A stretch of 64,000 nucleotides of DNA from JAJDNH01 sp964552395 (GCA_964552395.1 CAZKGM010000009.1:40283-104282); one strand, 5' to 3'. Counted from the stretch's first letter, positions 1-7,746 are shown. A program made the numbers and translations. Notes: generated by a model from the letters alone, not told the origin.

Positions 1-3
1 TGC

Positions 4-122
4 GGCTCGCGGTCCGGCACGATCTGCGCCGGTTTCTTGGGCCCGCTCGCTGCGACGTAGCCGGGCTACGACTCACTCACGGGCCCAGCGAAACCACCAC
101 ATCTCGCACCGGCTTGCGAGCC
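4..122. repeat. large imperfect inverted repeat (REP-like hairpin)
   Basis: The arm at 4-44 pairs with the arm at 81-122 over about 41 bp with roughly three quarters of positions matching. Both outer ends read GGCTCGC and both inner ends reach GGGCCC. The loop contains a smaller palindrome, CGTAGCC-G-GGCTACG, at 56-70. Such a long stem-loop outside a gene resembles a dispersed intergenic (REP/BIME-like) element or a cruciform. It could also be part of a larger repeat cut by the window edge. Confidence 0.6.
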
Positions 123-368
123 TCGCTACGGACTCTCCCGCCACCCCGGACTACGGAGAAACCATGGCTACCTGAGGCCGATCAGCACCCGCCTGAGCCG
201 AATCTCACGCAAGCTTGCGGCTTTCGCCGGCGGGTCAGCCCCCACCCGGCACCCTGAGAAGAGACCAGGCAGAGAAGGAACGGGTCACAACGCTTCGAGG
301 GAATGCCGCGCCCGGCACGCCCGTTCGGAAGCAGCCTTTTCTGGGGCGCGCGTCCAACCGCATGCTCC

Positions 369-519
369 GGGTGGGTGGGGGGATGTCTAGCGTCTTGGCT
401 CTCGCGTCGAGCGTCCCCTGTGGGTGGTGGCCTCCGTCACTCCGTCACCGGGTGGGTGGGCGGGGCCTCTACCCTCTGACTTCTATCTTCTCTCCTCTTT
501 CTTCGTGGGCGGGTGGGGG
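369..519 (+). other. cluster of G-quadruplex-type G-runs
   Basis: Three G-rich tracts lie within 150 bp on the + strand: G3-T-G3-T-G6 at 369-382, G3-T-G3-T-G3-C-G4 at 450-465, and G3-C-G3-T-G5 at 507-519. The middle one has four runs with one-base loops, the tightest class of quadruplex motif. A nearly pure pyrimidine stretch lies between the second and third tracts. Folding is predicted from pattern only; a function in transcription or replication is not shown. Confidence 0.5.
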
Positions 520-524
520 AACCT

Positions 525-548
525 AATCACTTAATGACTTGATCACTT
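525..548 (+). repeat. octamer tandem repeat (RATSACTT x3)
   Basis: Three head-to-tail octamers, AATCACTT, AATGACTT and GATCACTT, run directly up to the amidotransferase stop codon. A two-copy version (AATGACTC AATCACTT) occurs at the other end of the window at 63870-63885, also at a gene end. The A+T-rich octamers stand out from the G+C-rich surroundings and may mark a dispersed repeat family. Confidence 0.5.
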
Positions 549-551
549 GTC

Positions 552-1289
552 TCAGGTGTAGAGGTCGAGAAACCGACCCAGCAGACCGTCGACGTCGGGC
601 GAGGGCCGGAGCCTGTCGCTGAGGCGGGCGAACTCCTCGGGGTCGGGCATGTACTCGTCCCTGTAGATCGCGAGCCGCTCTCGGAGCTGGTCAGCGGTCA
701 TCTCGCTGTGGAACTGGGTTCCGTATGCGGGCTTGTCGCCGACACGGACGGCTTGGTAGGGGCAGCCGGCCGAGCGCGCGAGCTCGACCATGGCCTGGGG
801 GAGCTCGATGATCCGGTCGTTGTGGCCGAGCTGTGCCACGAACGTTCGTGGCAGCTCGGCAAACAGCGGATCACGATGTCCGGCGTCGGTGAGGTGGATG
901 TCGTAGCTTCCCACCTCCGAGCGCTCGGGGTCCGGACCCACGACGCCGCCGAGAATCCGGGCCATGAACTGATGTCCCCAGCAGGAGCCGAACAGCGGCC
1001 GCTCCTCTTCCAGAAGACGGTTTATGACGTCCTCCAGCGGCGCAGTGAACGGGTGATCCTCGTAGGCGGAAAACGCCCCGGCACCGCCAATCATGACCGC
1101 GTGGGCGTCGCACACGTCCTGCCACCTGATCTCCGGCTCGTCGACCAGGTTGATGACGAAAAAGCCCTTCTCCGGGACTCGGCAACGTTCGCGAAACCAC
1201 TCTCGCTCCTGTCGTAGCGACACGAGGTGGCTCCGTACCTGGAGGAGGACAACGCGAACACGGTCTCGGGATCTCGTCCGCATAAACAT
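552..1289 (-). CDS. class I glutamine amidotransferase (GMP synthase GATase-like)
   Basis: This is a 245-residue single-domain class I glutamine amidotransferase, the type that hydrolyses glutamine or gamma-glutamyl amides. The nucleophile elbow GSCWGHQ places the catalytic cysteine at residue 103. The partner His194 and Glu196 lie in TQFHSE near the C terminus. No synthetase domain is attached, so this is a stand-alone amidotransferase or peptidase-like enzyme rather than a full GMP synthase. Two ATG codons (1289 and 1283) are possible starts; a GGAG lies just upstream, at better spacing for the second. It is divergent from a glutaredoxin gene, and two more glutathione-type genes follow, so action on a gamma-glutamyl compound is plausible but inferred. 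Confidence 0.8.
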   Translation of the reverse strand: MFMRTRSRDRVRVVLLQVRSHLVSLRQEREWFRERCRVPEKGFFVINLVDEPEIRWQDVCDAHAVMIGGAGAFSAYEDHPFTAPLEDVINRLLEEERPLFGSCWGHQFMARILGGVVGPDPERSEVGSYDIHLTDAGHRDPLFAELPRTFVAQLGHNDRIIELPQAMVELARSAGCPYQAVRVGDKPAYGTQFHSEMTADQLRERLAIYRDEYMPDPEEFARLSDRLRPSPDVDGLLGRFLDLYT

Positions 1290-1469
1290 GGACTCCGTCT
1301 CGATGAAGAGCGTGCCACGAATCTACCCGCCAGGTCAAATCTGCCCGTAACGTTCGCTCGCTTCCGTGCGAAGCTACGGACAGGAGCGAGTAGCGGCTCG
1401 ACACCGCGGGAATCGTCGCCGGGCACGGGGCGGTTGCTGCAGTGGTCCGGCGTTGTCGACGGAGGAAAG

Positions 1470-1730
1470 ATGCAAGAGGTGACCCTCTACACCACGAGCG
1501 TGTGTCCGTTCTGTCATGCGGCCAGGCGGCTCCTTTCCTCCCTCGGGGTCGAGTATCGCGAGGTACGTCTGGAAACGGAGCCCGAGCTGCGGGAGCGACT
1601 GTCACGGGAGAACGGTGGCTGGCGGACGGTGCCGATGATCTTCGTCGGTGGGAGGTTTCTTGGTGGCTTTGACGAGATCAGGGACCTGCACGTGCGTGGG
1701 GAGCTTCGTGAGCTCGTCGCCGGCGAATGA
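1470..1730 (+). CDS. glutaredoxin
   Basis: This is an 86-residue glutaredoxin, a small thiol-disulfide oxidoreductase of the thioredoxin fold. The redox pair is Cys12 and Cys15 in CPFC, close behind the first beta strand. The cis-proline loop reads TVPMIF, followed by GGxxLGG, the usual glutathione-contact region. Length is normal for a class I dithiol glutaredoxin. The ATG at 1470 is preceded by GGAGGAAAG; longer in-frame upstream codons overlap the neighbouring gene's promoter region and look non-coding. The neighbours glyoxalase II and a glutathione-synthetase-like protein support a glutathione-type thiol as its reductant. The thiol itself is not proven by this window. Confidence 0.93.
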   Translation: MQEVTLYTTSVCPFCHAARRLLSSLGVEYREVRLETEPELRERLSRENGGWRTVPMIFVGGRFLGGFDEIRDLHVRGELRELVAGE

Positions 1731-1794
1731 GTCGGGCAATGAGCCGGCGGTTCTCGGTGGCCGGGGATCAGCGGTCGCTCCCGATAGGCGGCCG

Positions 1795-2574
1795 TCAGCG
1801 GCCGTAGGGCGCGGTCCAGCTGTCCTTCCACCGCCTGATGACGGCCAGGGTTTCGTGACCCGGCGGGACCCGATGACCGGACTGCCGAGACGCAGCAGCG
1901 ACCACAGTGGCTTCACCACAGCGCAGGAACGGGTTGGTCGCCAGCTCCTCATCGACCGTGGAGGGCACCGTTGTGCTGCCGTCGTGCCGCAACACCCTGA
2001 CCCGCTGCAGGCGGTCCCGCAGAGCGAGATTCTCCGGTTCGACCTCGAGAGCAAAGCGGAGGTTGGCCTCGGTGTACTCGTGCCCACAGTAGACTCTGGT
2101 GGCCCCCGGCAGCGCGGCCAGGCGCATCAGCGAGCCGTGCATCTGTTCTGCGGTTCCTTCGAAGAGCCGGCCGCAGCCGCCGGCGAACAGGGTGTCCCCG
2201 GTCAAGACGAAGCCGTCGCCGGCAAAGGACAGGTGATCCCTCGTGTGCCCGGGAGTGGACAGGACGGCGAGCTCCGTGCCGAGCACGGGCACGCGGTCGC
2301 CATCACGGAGCTCCCGGGTCACGAAGGGCAGCTCGGCACGGGACGGGCCGAGGACCGGGACGCGGGCATCTCCGATCAGCTCGGCGATGCCGCCGGTGTG
2401 ATCGGCGTGGTGGTGGGTGATGAGGATGCCGGCCAGCTGCAGGCCCGTACGTTTGAGCCACCGCCTGACCGGGGTCGCGTCGCCGGGGTCCACGACGACG
2501 ACGTGGTCGTCATTCGGCGGACCCAACACCCAGATGTAGTTGTCCGTGAAGGCGCCCACTCTATCAATCTTCAT
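1795..2574 (-). CDS. gloB: hydroxyacylglutathione hydrolase (glyoxalase II)
   Basis: This 259-residue metallo-beta-lactamase-fold hydrolase cleaves S-lactoylglutathione to lactate and glutathione, the second step of methylglyoxal detoxification. The metal ligands are THHHADH at about residues 53-59, then PGHTRDH, the bridging aspartate in GDTLFAGGCGR, and CGHEYT near residue 170. GGCGRLFEGT is a glyoxalase II hallmark that separates it from other beta-lactamase-fold enzymes. The C-terminal substrate-binding part is present and the length is normal. ATG at 2574 is chosen over the GTG one codon upstream. It is transcribed towards the glutaredoxin gene and shares the short gap with the divergent ATP-grasp gene. 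Confidence 0.92.
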   Translation of the reverse strand: MKIDRVGAFTDNYIWVLGPPNDDHVVVVDPGDATPVRRWLKRTGLQLAGILITHHHADHTGGIAELIGDARVPVLGPSRAELPFVTRELRDGDRVPVLGTELAVLSTPGHTRDHLSFAGDGFVLTGDTLFAGGCGRLFEGTAEQMHGSLMRLAALPGATRVYCGHEYTEANLRFALEVEPENLALRDRLQRVRVLRHDGSTTVPSTVDEELATNPFLRCGEATVVAAASRQSGHRVPPGHETLAVIRRWKDSWTAPYGR

Positions 2575-2654
2575 CACCGGGTTATCCTGGCACCCGGGTG
2601 GCCGGTCGTCAATTCCCCGCCCGGTGCTCGAAACGGTTCACGGAGGAGCTGAAG

Positions 2655-3623
2655 ATGCAGCCCAGATATCTGCTTGTCGCCGACCCGGTGAAGACGCTGA
2701 ACTCCGAGTTCGATCTCGGCGTCTGCGTCAGCCGGGAGCTCATCCGGCGCGGCCTTCATGTCGACTACCTCGATCTGCTGGCCTCCGACGTCAGCCTGCC
2801 GAGCGAGCGCTACCTGGCCGCCTTGCCAGTGCGCGAAATCCTCTCTTCGGACGCTTCCCAATCGCCGTTCTGGGAGCTCGGTCCACAGCGTGAGGCAGAC
2901 CTCAGAGAGTACGAAGTCGTCCTGCAGCGCAAGGACCCTCCGGTTGATGAGACCTTCGTCGCGTACTGCCGCCACTTCGAGCGAGCGCCGCAGGAGGTTC
3001 TGCAGATCAATCGTCCGCCTGCGACGTACCAGCTCTCAGAGCACACATTGATCCTCGACTACCCGCAGTTTGCAGCGCCGACGTGGGTGTGCTCGACAGC
3101 GGCGGAGCTGATCGAGGCGGTTCGGCTCCAACCCGGAGAGGCCGTGGCCAAGCCGAAGAGCACCTACTGCGGGATCGGCATTGCCTTCTTCGCGCCCGAG
3201 ACCGCAGAGGGAACGCTGCAAGAGTACTGGAAGAAGTGGGGGCCCGAGGTCGTCGTGCAGCCCTATCTCGAAGCGATCGAGGAGACCGGCGACCTGCGAA
3301 TCCTGACCTTGAACGGACGGGTGCTCGGCTCCGTGCTGCGGGTGCCGCGCTCAGGGTCGAGGCTCGCCAATCTCCACCAGGGGGCGACAGCGGCGCGGCT
3401 CGAGCCCACCGCACGACAGCTTGAGGCATGCCGGGTGATCTCGCGCGATCTGGTCGAGAAGGGTCTCTACCTGCTCGGCTTCGACTTCATCGGCGAGCAC
3501 CTGACCGAGGTCAACATCACGAGCCCGACGACGATAGTGCAGATTGGGCAGGTGATGGGCAAGCGAGCCGAGGTCGAGATGGTGGATGAGCTGGAACAGA
3601 TGCGGATGGCACGACTCCGCTGA
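2655..3623 (+). CDS. glutathione synthetase-like ATP-grasp ligase
   Basis: This 322-residue protein has the layout of prokaryotic glutathione synthetase, which joins gamma-glutamylcysteine and glycine using ATP. Family-like landmarks are RKDPPVDE near residue 90, a conserved INRP segment, DLRILTLNGRVLGS, the LANLHQG glycine-rich loop and the metal-binding stretch GFDFIGEHLTEVN followed by SPT. ATG 2655 is chosen because CGGAGGAG precedes it. No gshA (glutamate-cysteine ligase) is in the window, so either it is elsewhere or the enzyme uses another substrate. The neighbouring glutaredoxin and glyoxalase II argue for a glutathione-like role; other ATP-grasp peptide ligases remain possible. Confidence 0.82.
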   Translation: MQPRYLLVADPVKTLNSEFDLGVCVSRELIRRGLHVDYLDLLASDVSLPSERYLAALPVREILSSDASQSPFWELGPQREADLREYEVVLQRKDPPVDETFVAYCRHFERAPQEVLQINRPPATYQLSEHTLILDYPQFAAPTWVCSTAAELIEAVRLQPGEAVAKPKSTYCGIGIAFFAPETAEGTLQEYWKKWGPEVVVQPYLEAIEETGDLRILTLNGRVLGSVLRVPRSGSRLANLHQGATAARLEPTARQLEACRVISRDLVEKGLYLLGFDFIGEHLTEVNITSPTTIVQIGQVMGKRAEVEMVDELEQMRMARLR

Positions 3624-3756
3624 CCCGGCCACATGCCGACTCCCTCGGCACGTGTCGGCTTGTGTGCGGTCTTGACCGAGGTCATGGCATTCCACCCGCC
3701 GATGACGGAGTATCGACAACGTGAGGCCGGAGTTTGGCCACTACCTGGAGGTACCG

Positions 3757-4137
3757 ATGAGTGAGTCCGAAAGCGGTTCGGGAAGCAGCGCTACGTTGGG
3801 GATGGAACCGGCACGCGCGGTGGTCCTCAGTGATCTCGTCAGTTACGCCGAGGGTTCGATCGTCAGTCGTACCTTGGCCCGGACGTCGGCCGGATCCATG
3901 AGCCTGTTCGCCTTCGAGGTTGGACAGCAGCTCTCCGAGCACACGGCTCCGTTCGACGCTCTTGTACAGGTCCTGGACGGGCGCGTGGAGCTGGTCATCG
4001 GCGGTGAGGCCGTGGTTGCCGCGGCCGGCGAATCGGTGCTGATGCCGGCGAACGTGCCGCACGCCGTCAACGCCCGCCAGCGGTTCAAGATGCTCCTGAC
4101 GATGCTCAAGGCGTCGGCTGCCGATGGTGGGAGATGA
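3757..4137 (+). CDS. cupin domain protein
   Basis: This is a small single-domain cupin of 126 residues, a beta-barrel fold used by many metal enzymes and sensors. The middle reads as cupin motif 1, with FEVGQQLSEHTAPFDALVQVLDG giving one histidine and conserved glycines in two parts. Motif 2 follows at GESVLMPANVPHAVNA with one histidine. Only a partial metal-ligand set is visible, so metal binding is uncertain. TGGAGGT precedes ATG 3757, which is preferred to the in-frame GTG at 3721. The stop overlaps the start of the ferredoxin gene by four bases (ATGA), implying translational coupling. The function of the pair is not known to me. Confidence 0.85.
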   Translation: MSESESGSGSSATLGMEPARAVVLSDLVSYAEGSIVSRTLARTSAGSMSLFAFEVGQQLSEHTAPFDALVQVLDGRVELVIGGEAVVAAAGESVLMPANVPHAVNARQRFKMLLTMLKASAADGGR

Positions 4138-4922
4138 CGGTGGCCAGGCGCGAAGTCATCCACATCGACGAGAAACTGTGCGACGGCTGCGGGGAGTGCG
4201 TTCCGTCGTGCGCCGAGGGTGCTCTCGCCATCGTCGGTGGCAAGGCGCGGCTGGCCAACGATGCTTACTGCGACGGCCTGGGAGCTTGTCTCGGACACTG
4301 CCCGCAGGGGGCGATCACGGTTGTGAAACGGCAGGCGGCACCCTTCGACGCGGCCGCCGTTCAACGACATCTGGCCGAGCAGTGCCCGGATGCGGGCCGG
4401 CAGCCTGCGGCGCGGGGCATCCCCGTGCTCGGCTCGCTTCCTGCCACGGGCGGAGGCTGCCCGGGCTCGCGAGCGGTGACGCTCGTACCGCCTGACGCAG
4501 TCGAGGCAGGGGCGGCCGTGGACGGGCACTCGCCATCTTGGCTGCGGCACTGGCCGGTGCAGCTGCACCTGGTACCGCCTGCCGCGCCTTTCTACCGCGG
4601 CGCGGACGTTCTGCTGGCAGCGGACTGTTCGGCGTTCGCCGTGGGTGACTTTCATGGCAGGTTTCTCCGCGGACGCGCCCTCGCTATTGCCTGTCCGAAG
4701 CTGGACGACGAGCAGGACCGCTACGTCGCGACGCTGGTGGCGATGATCGACGAGGCCCGTATCCGAAGCCTCACCGTGCTGGTCATGGAGGTGCCGTGTT
4801 GCCACGGGCTGGTGCAGCTGGCACGGCGCGCCCTGGCCGCCTCCGCGCGCCCGGTCCCGGTGAGCGTGATCGTGGTCTCCGCAACCGGCGCCGTGCTCGC
4901 CGAAAGGACGCTGGTGGCTTGA
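4134..4922 (+). CDS. 4Fe-4S ferredoxin-type protein with unknown C-terminal domain
   Basis: This 262-residue protein starts with a bacterial-type double-cluster ferredoxin domain (residues 1-65). CDGCGECVPSC and CDGLGACLGHCP supply eight cysteines for two [4Fe-4S] clusters. After a variable linker, residues 140-262 form an alpha/beta domain with further cysteines (ADCSAF, IACPKLDD, VPCCHGL) that could hold another cofactor. It is coupled to the cupin gene by a 4-bp overlap. Similar cupin-ferredoxin pairs are known to me from anaerobes, without a firm role. A soluble electron-transfer or redox-sensing function is inferred. A hairpin lies directly after the stop. Confidence 0.82.
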   Translation: MTVARREVIHIDEKLCDGCGECVPSCAEGALAIVGGKARLANDAYCDGLGACLGHCPQGAITVVKRQAAPFDAAAVQRHLAEQCPDAGRQPAARGIPVLGSLPATGGGCPGSRAVTLVPPDAVEAGAAVDGHSPSWLRHWPVQLHLVPPAAPFYRGADVLLAADCSAFAVGDFHGRFLRGRALAIACPKLDDEQDRYVATLVAMIDEARIRSLTVLVMEVPCCHGLVQLARRALAASARPVPVSVIVVSATGAVLAERTLVA

Positions 4923-4923
4923 A

Positions 4924-4951
4924 CCGACTCTGACGCAAGACTCAGAGTCGG
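4924..4951 (+). terminator. perfect 10-bp hairpin after the ferredoxin gene
   Basis: CCGACTCTGA at 4924-4933 is the exact reverse complement of 4942-4951, with an 8-base loop. It starts one base after the stop codon at 4922. No clear T-run follows, so it may be a weak terminator or an mRNA 3'-stability element. Confidence 0.55.
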
Positions 4952-5001
4952 GGACCTCCAGCCGCTGGATGCCTTCAGGACGGGCTACGCGACACGCGGT
5001 C

Positions 5002-5226
5002 CTATCGGATGATCCCCGAGGCTCGGCCGAGGAGGGCGTTGTACTCCCTGGCGTCGCCGTCGTCCTTGCCGCCGACCGGCGTGCCGCAGACGGCACAGCG
5101 GTACTCGTACTTGTTGCCGGTCGGGAGGACAAGGAGGAGGTGCCGCCGCACCGGCTGCGCTGCACTGCAGGTCGGGCAGTAGACCTCGGAAACCTCGAGG
5201 GTATCGAACTCGCGTCTTTCACTCAT
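5002..5226 (-). CDS. small zinc-ribbon protein
   Basis: This 74-residue protein carries two CxxC knuckles, YCPTC near residue 17 and RCAVC near residue 44, about 27 residues apart, which is the spacing of a zinc ribbon. The second knuckle is followed by GTPVGGKDDG. The start ATG at 5226 has GGAGGAT-like sequence upstream on its strand. It is convergent with the ferredoxin gene and stands alone. Such ribbons occur in rubredoxin-like, nucleic-acid-binding and protein-interaction proteins, and I cannot choose between them. The protein-like composition and ribosome site support it being real. Confidence 0.7.
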   Translation of the reverse strand: MSERREFDTLEVSEVYCPTCSAAQPVRRHLLLVLPTGNKYEYRCAVCGTPVGGKDDGDAREYNALLGRASGIIR

Positions 5227-5389
5227 CGTGAAGGAGGATAGGCAACCGGCGCCATCGCGTCAACACGAGTGAGGGCCGCGTGGAGAGCTTGCTCCAAGGC
5301 CCTGAGTTCTGTAGAGTTGGGAGCAGGCCGCGTGTTTCGGGTCCTGAGACAAACAGTGGATCGCCAGGTGGCGCAGCACAGGATGGGGG

Positions 5390-7354
5390 GTGCTCGTGTT
5401 CCAGCGGTACGGCATTCGGCGCAAGCTCGTGATCGGCATCGTCGGCGTCCTCGTGGTTCTCCTCGGAGGGCTGGGGTTTTGGGCCGTCAGCTATATCAAT
5501 CGGATGACGCGCCAGCGCGTTTACTCGGACGCCCTCGGCCTCGTCGACGTCGGCGCCAACCGTATCACAGGGTTTTTCGACGAGCGGGGGCGGATTGTGG
5601 CCACGTTCGCCGAGAATCCCGAGTTCCTGCAGTGGGCCGGCTCGCTTGAACGAAGTGGCCGGGCGGAGGCAGGGGCGAGCCGGGAGCTCAGCAACCTGAT
5701 CGCGTATACCAAGCGCATCACTGACGGCGACCCCAGCGTTCTTTCGGCTTGGTTTGCCTTGAACTCGACCGGCGAGTACTTCCGTGAGGATGGACGTGTA
5801 GAAAGGGAAGGTTACGACGCGCGCAAGCGGCCCTGGTGGTCGGCCGCCGTGCAAAAGGACCAGCTGTACGTGTCCGACCCGGCCGTGGATCTCGTCAGGG
5901 GCTACGTCTCGGTACCGGTGCAATTGGCCGTTCACTTCGACGACGGTCGTCTTCTCGGGGTCATCGGTATCGATGTCCTGTTGACCACGGTCGCCGACAT
6001 GGTGCGTACGATCCGCTACGGCGGGGAGGGGATGGCTTTTCTGGCCGACTCTTCGGGGCGGATGGTGTACTACCCCGGGATCAAGGTGACCGGCGCCGCC
6101 GACAGCGGGTTGCCGAAGCTCCTCGATGTCTTTTCGGATGGCGGCGGGTTCGACACCGTCGAGCAGCGGATGACCGGGGGTGAGCGGGGGATGGCTCGAG
6201 TCACCTGGCGCGGCCAGTCCTACCTGGTGCTGTTCGCTCCGGTGCGCGCCGAGCAGCCTGCCCTGGACTGGTCGTTGGGTCTCCTGGTACCTGAAGGGCT
6301 GGTGACGTCGCCGATCCGGCGCCTCCAGCTGTTCTCCCTCCTGGGCGTGCTCCTGACAATCGCGCTGGTCGCCGGAGCGCTGATCCTGCTCACCTCGGCG
6401 ATCGTCACCCGGCCGGTGAACGGCCTGGTTGAGCGGTTCCGGGACATTGCAAGCGGCCATGGCGACCTGACTCAAAAGGTGGAAATCTCCTCCAACGACG
6501 AGCTCGGCGACCTGGGATCACTTTTCAACAGCTTCGTTGCCGGAATTCGGGATGATGTCTCGGCGGTGGCGGAGCAGTCGGGTAGCCTCGCTTCCGCGTC
6601 GGAGCAGCTGTCCGGGCTGAGCCAGCAGATCGCGAGCGCTACGGAGGAGACCTCGAGCCAGGCTGGGATGGTGTCAGCGGCTGCCGAGCAGGTCAGCACC
6701 AACGTGCAGTCGGTAGCCACGGCTAGCGAGCAGATGAGCTCGAGCATCCGGGAGATCGCCAAGAGCGCCACCGAAGCTGCCCGGGTTGCCAGTGATGCAG
6801 TTGTAATCGCCAGCGACACGGTTCAGAGGTTTGGTGACCTGATGACGAGCGGAGAGAAGATCGCGCGCGTCGTCGAGGTGATCCGTACGATCGCCGAGCA
6901 GACGAACCTCCTCGCGCTCAACGCCACCATCGAGGCCGCCCGTGCGGGGGAGGCGGGCAAGGGCTTTGGCGTTGTTGCCGGAGAGGTCAAGGCTCTGGCA
7001 AACCAGACTGCGCAGGCCACCGAGGAAATCGAGGCGAACATCGGGGCGATCCGCGGCTTGACCGAAGCGGCGGGTGAAGCCATCGGCCAGGTTACCGAGA
7101 CCATTCACCGCATCAACGACATCCAAACTGTGATCGCCTCAGCGGTAGAGGAGCAGAGCGCCACTACCGCCGAGATCGGACAGAACGTGGCAGAGGCTGC
7201 ACGAGGCGTCGACGATATCGCGCAGAGCATTGCAGGCTTTGCCGAGGTGGCGCAGGAAACCGCCTCGGGGGCTAGCTCCATCGAGGGGGCGGCGGAGTCA
7301 CTGGCGGCGACGGCCGCCCGCCTCCAGGCGATCGTGGAGCGGTTCCAGTACTGA
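5390..7354 (+). CDS. methyl-accepting chemotaxis protein with Cache sensor
   Basis: This 654-residue transmembrane chemoreceptor has one N-terminal membrane helix (about residues 14-34), then a periplasmic sensor of about 270 residues with the Cache-like RKRPWWSAA/YVSDP pattern of small-ligand double Cache domains. A second membrane helix lies near 311-335, followed by HAMP (about 335-390) and a methyl-accepting signalling domain to the end. The hairpin tip reads IAEQTNLLALNATIEAARAG, the CheA/CheW contact site. No C-terminal tethering pentapeptide is present; the protein ends in VERFQY. The start is GTG 5390 or GTG 5396. It is the first gene of the chemotaxis operon and probably its cognate receptor. 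Confidence 0.92.
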   Translation: MLVFQRYGIRRKLVIGIVGVLVVLLGGLGFWAVSYINRMTRQRVYSDALGLVDVGANRITGFFDERGRIVATFAENPEFLQWAGSLERSGRAEAGASRELSNLIAYTKRITDGDPSVLSAWFALNSTGEYFREDGRVEREGYDARKRPWWSAAVQKDQLYVSDPAVDLVRGYVSVPVQLAVHFDDGRLLGVIGIDVLLTTVADMVRTIRYGGEGMAFLADSSGRMVYYPGIKVTGAADSGLPKLLDVFSDGGGFDTVEQRMTGGERGMARVTWRGQSYLVLFAPVRAEQPALDWSLGLLVPEGLVTSPIRRLQLFSLLGVLLTIALVAGALILLTSAIVTRPVNGLVERFRDIASGHGDLTQKVEISSNDELGDLGSLFNSFVAGIRDDVSAVAEQSGSLASASEQLSGLSQQIASATEETSSQAGMVSAAAEQVSTNVQSVATASEQMSSSIREIAKSATEAARVASDAVVIASDTVQRFGDLMTSGEKIARVVEVIRTIAEQTNLLALNATIEAARAGEAGKGFGVVAGEVKALANQTAQATEEIEANIGAIRGLTEAAGEAIGQVTETIHRINDIQTVIASAVEEQSATTAEIGQNVAEAARGVDDIAQSIAGFAEVAQETASGASSIEGAAESLAATAARLQAIVERFQY

Positions 7355-7368
7355 GCCGGGGAGGCATC

Positions 7369-7746
7369 GTGGAGGAGTTTCTCGATGAGTTCCTGGACGA
7401 AGCTAACGAGATGGTGACCGCGCTCGCTGCGGCCATCGATGACCTGGCTGAGCGCCCGAGCGACGGCACGGCACGGAACACTGCGTACCGCTGCGTCCAC
7501 GTGATCCGCGGTGGCGCAGGTTTCCTCGGCCTCGGGCGCGTCGAGCGACTCGGCGCGGCTGGGGAGAGACTGCTTGGACCGATCGCGGCGGAGAACCTCG
7601 AGCCAACCGCTCGGCGGCTCGATGTTGCGCGCAAGCTGGGGCTCACGTTGCAAGGTGTCCTGCACTCGGTTCGCGAAGAGGGTTCAGAACCGGCCGGAGA
7701 CGACGGGGACCTGCTGGCCGGGATCGAAGCCGCGGTCCACCTATGA
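7369..7746 (+). CDS. stand-alone HPt (histidine phosphotransfer) domain protein
   Basis: This 125-residue all-helical protein resembles the P1 domain of the CheA that follows. The phosphorylatable histidine is His44 in VHVIRGGAGFLGLGR, which lines up with VHTIKGTCGFLELGR of the downstream CheA. The usual lysine three residues after the histidine is arginine here. The GTG start at 7369 has GGGGAGG upstream, 14 bp after the receptor stop. It looks like a duplicated, detached P1 domain that could act as a phosphate shuttle or sink in the same pathway. No other domain is attached. Function is inferred from similarity within the operon. Confidence 0.8.
   Translation: MEEFLDEFLDEANEMVTALAAAIDDLAERPSDGTARNTAYRCVHVIRGGAGFLGLGRVERLGAAGERLLGPIAAENLEPTARRLDVARKLGLTLQGVLHSVREEGSEPAGDDGDLLAGIEAAVHL

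Larger units (their letters stand above)
1..551. other. non-coding left edge with structured repeats
   Basis: No convincing gene is visible in this 551-bp stretch. Short open frames exist but show no protein-like composition, ribosome site or recognisable motif. It holds a large inverted repeat (4-122), three G-run clusters (369-519), a pyrimidine tract (about 466-505) and an octamer tandem repeat (525-548), listed separately. It ends at the stop codon of the leftward amidotransferase gene, so part of it is a 3' region rather than a promoter. Confidence 0.7.

Noticed and set aside
215..526. 103-codon open frame in the left non-coding region
   Set aside because: It has no family pattern or ribosome site, and its sequence crosses the G-run clusters and pyrimidine tract.
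3843..5222. 459-codon open frame antisense to the cupin and ferredoxin genes
   Set aside because: It is a frame shadow of clearly recognised proteins and has an arginine/proline-rich, low-complexity translation.
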